Below are positions 42,313-42,444 of a stretch of DNA of 42,444 bases, piece by piece (the stretch's first letter is position 1; each line of letters begins with the position of its first letter). The position numbers and the translations under genes were made by a program. The DNA lies in contig NZ_JABMKZ010000054.1 in assembly GCF_013204855.1 (NCBI RefSeq), forward strand, positions 1 to 42,444. Direction: 5' to 3'. The stretch is from Paenibacillus alba (GTDB lineage: Bacteria; Bacillota; Bacilli; Paenibacillales; NBRC-103111). The notes under the pieces were generated by a model. The model saw only the letters and a list, made by a program, of their open reading frames with translations. It was not told where the DNA came from and did not search any database.

Positions 42313-42440
42313 ACGGAACTGTGGTACGTTAATTGGCTTAAAAGTGGTGAATCAGCAGGTCAGACGGAACTGTGGTCCCTTATTTGGTGAATTTGGCTCT
42401 AAAACGAGTTGAAATTCCCTAAATAGGGGACTCCAGTTCC
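42313..42440. repeat. Interspersed intergenic repeat, two direct and one inverted copy
   Basis: Core ACGGAACTGTGGT followed by CCCTTATTTGG or ACGTTAATTGG occurs at 42313-42336 and 42364-42387 (spacing 51 bp). The sequence at 42421-42440 is the reverse complement of the same core with 3 mismatches in 20. The copies continue to the window edge. From memory, similar GGAACT...CCTTATTT units are scattered in Paenibacillaceae intergenic DNA; this needs a search. Confidence 0.7.
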
Positions 42441-42444
42441 TTTT

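Noticed and set aside
42118..42440. CRISPR array
   Set aside because: Repeat units are variable in length and order, there are no unique spacers of constant size, and no cas genes are present.

Overview
The window looks like chromosome of an endospore-forming, monoderm Firmicute of the Paenibacillus type. This rests on a complete gerA-type spore germination operon, a tiny YjcZ-like sporulation protein behind a SigK-like promoter, an S-layer-homology (SLH) protein, strong AGGAGG-type ribosome sites with frequent GTG/TTG starts, and a terminal repeat family that I recall from Paenibacillaceae intergenic DNA. No phage, insertion sequence, CRISPR array, tRNA or rRNA was found. The assignment is by gene content only.

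Layout. 251-4421: germinant receptor operon in the order A-C-(small D-like)-B. 4457-4966 (minus): membrane-anchored thioredoxin-fold protein with a CPHC site. 5172-7463: two RNA-modification genes, an RsmF-like m5C methyltransferase and an RsuA/RluB-type pseudouridine synthase. 7717-20899: a cell-surface block with an SLH protein, a 2332-residue secreted modular protein, a Cof-type HAD phosphatase, a cadherin-like repeat protein and a TPR-glycosyltransferase. 20950-22267: the YjcZ-like peptide and an unrecognised acidic protein with three internal repeats. 22344-22973 (minus): nitroreductase. 23190-25458: a small unknown gene and queD-queE-queC (7-deazaguanine synthesis). 25499-33889: OmpR-type response regulator, sensor kinase, then an RND exporter, a lipoprotein adaptor and a secreted three-domain protein. 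33886-36807: AraC-type regulator divergent from a sugar isomerase/epimerase and a Gfo/Idh/MocA dehydrogenase. 36943-40501: MATE exporter, LysE-type exporter, APC permease. 40582-42076: Rieske ferredoxin-like protein and a threonine-aldolase-like PLP enzyme. 42077-42444: non-coding, made of a degenerate purine-rich tandem repeat followed by direct and inverted copies of an interspersed element.

How the genes may work together. The best supported functional link is that the two-component system probably controls the RND export operon beside it: two exact 10-bp direct repeats 11 bp apart lie just upstream of a -10-like hexamer. The surface block looks like a cell-envelope adhesion or scaffold module: the SLH protein can bind the wall, the giant protein is co-transcribed with it, and a TPR-glycosyltransferase follows the cadherin-like protein by 2 bp and could modify surface proteins. 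Less described parts are the third protein of the RND operon, the WSxWS-like motifs and loop cysteine pairs of the giant protein, the three-repeat acidic protein and the terminal repeat region.
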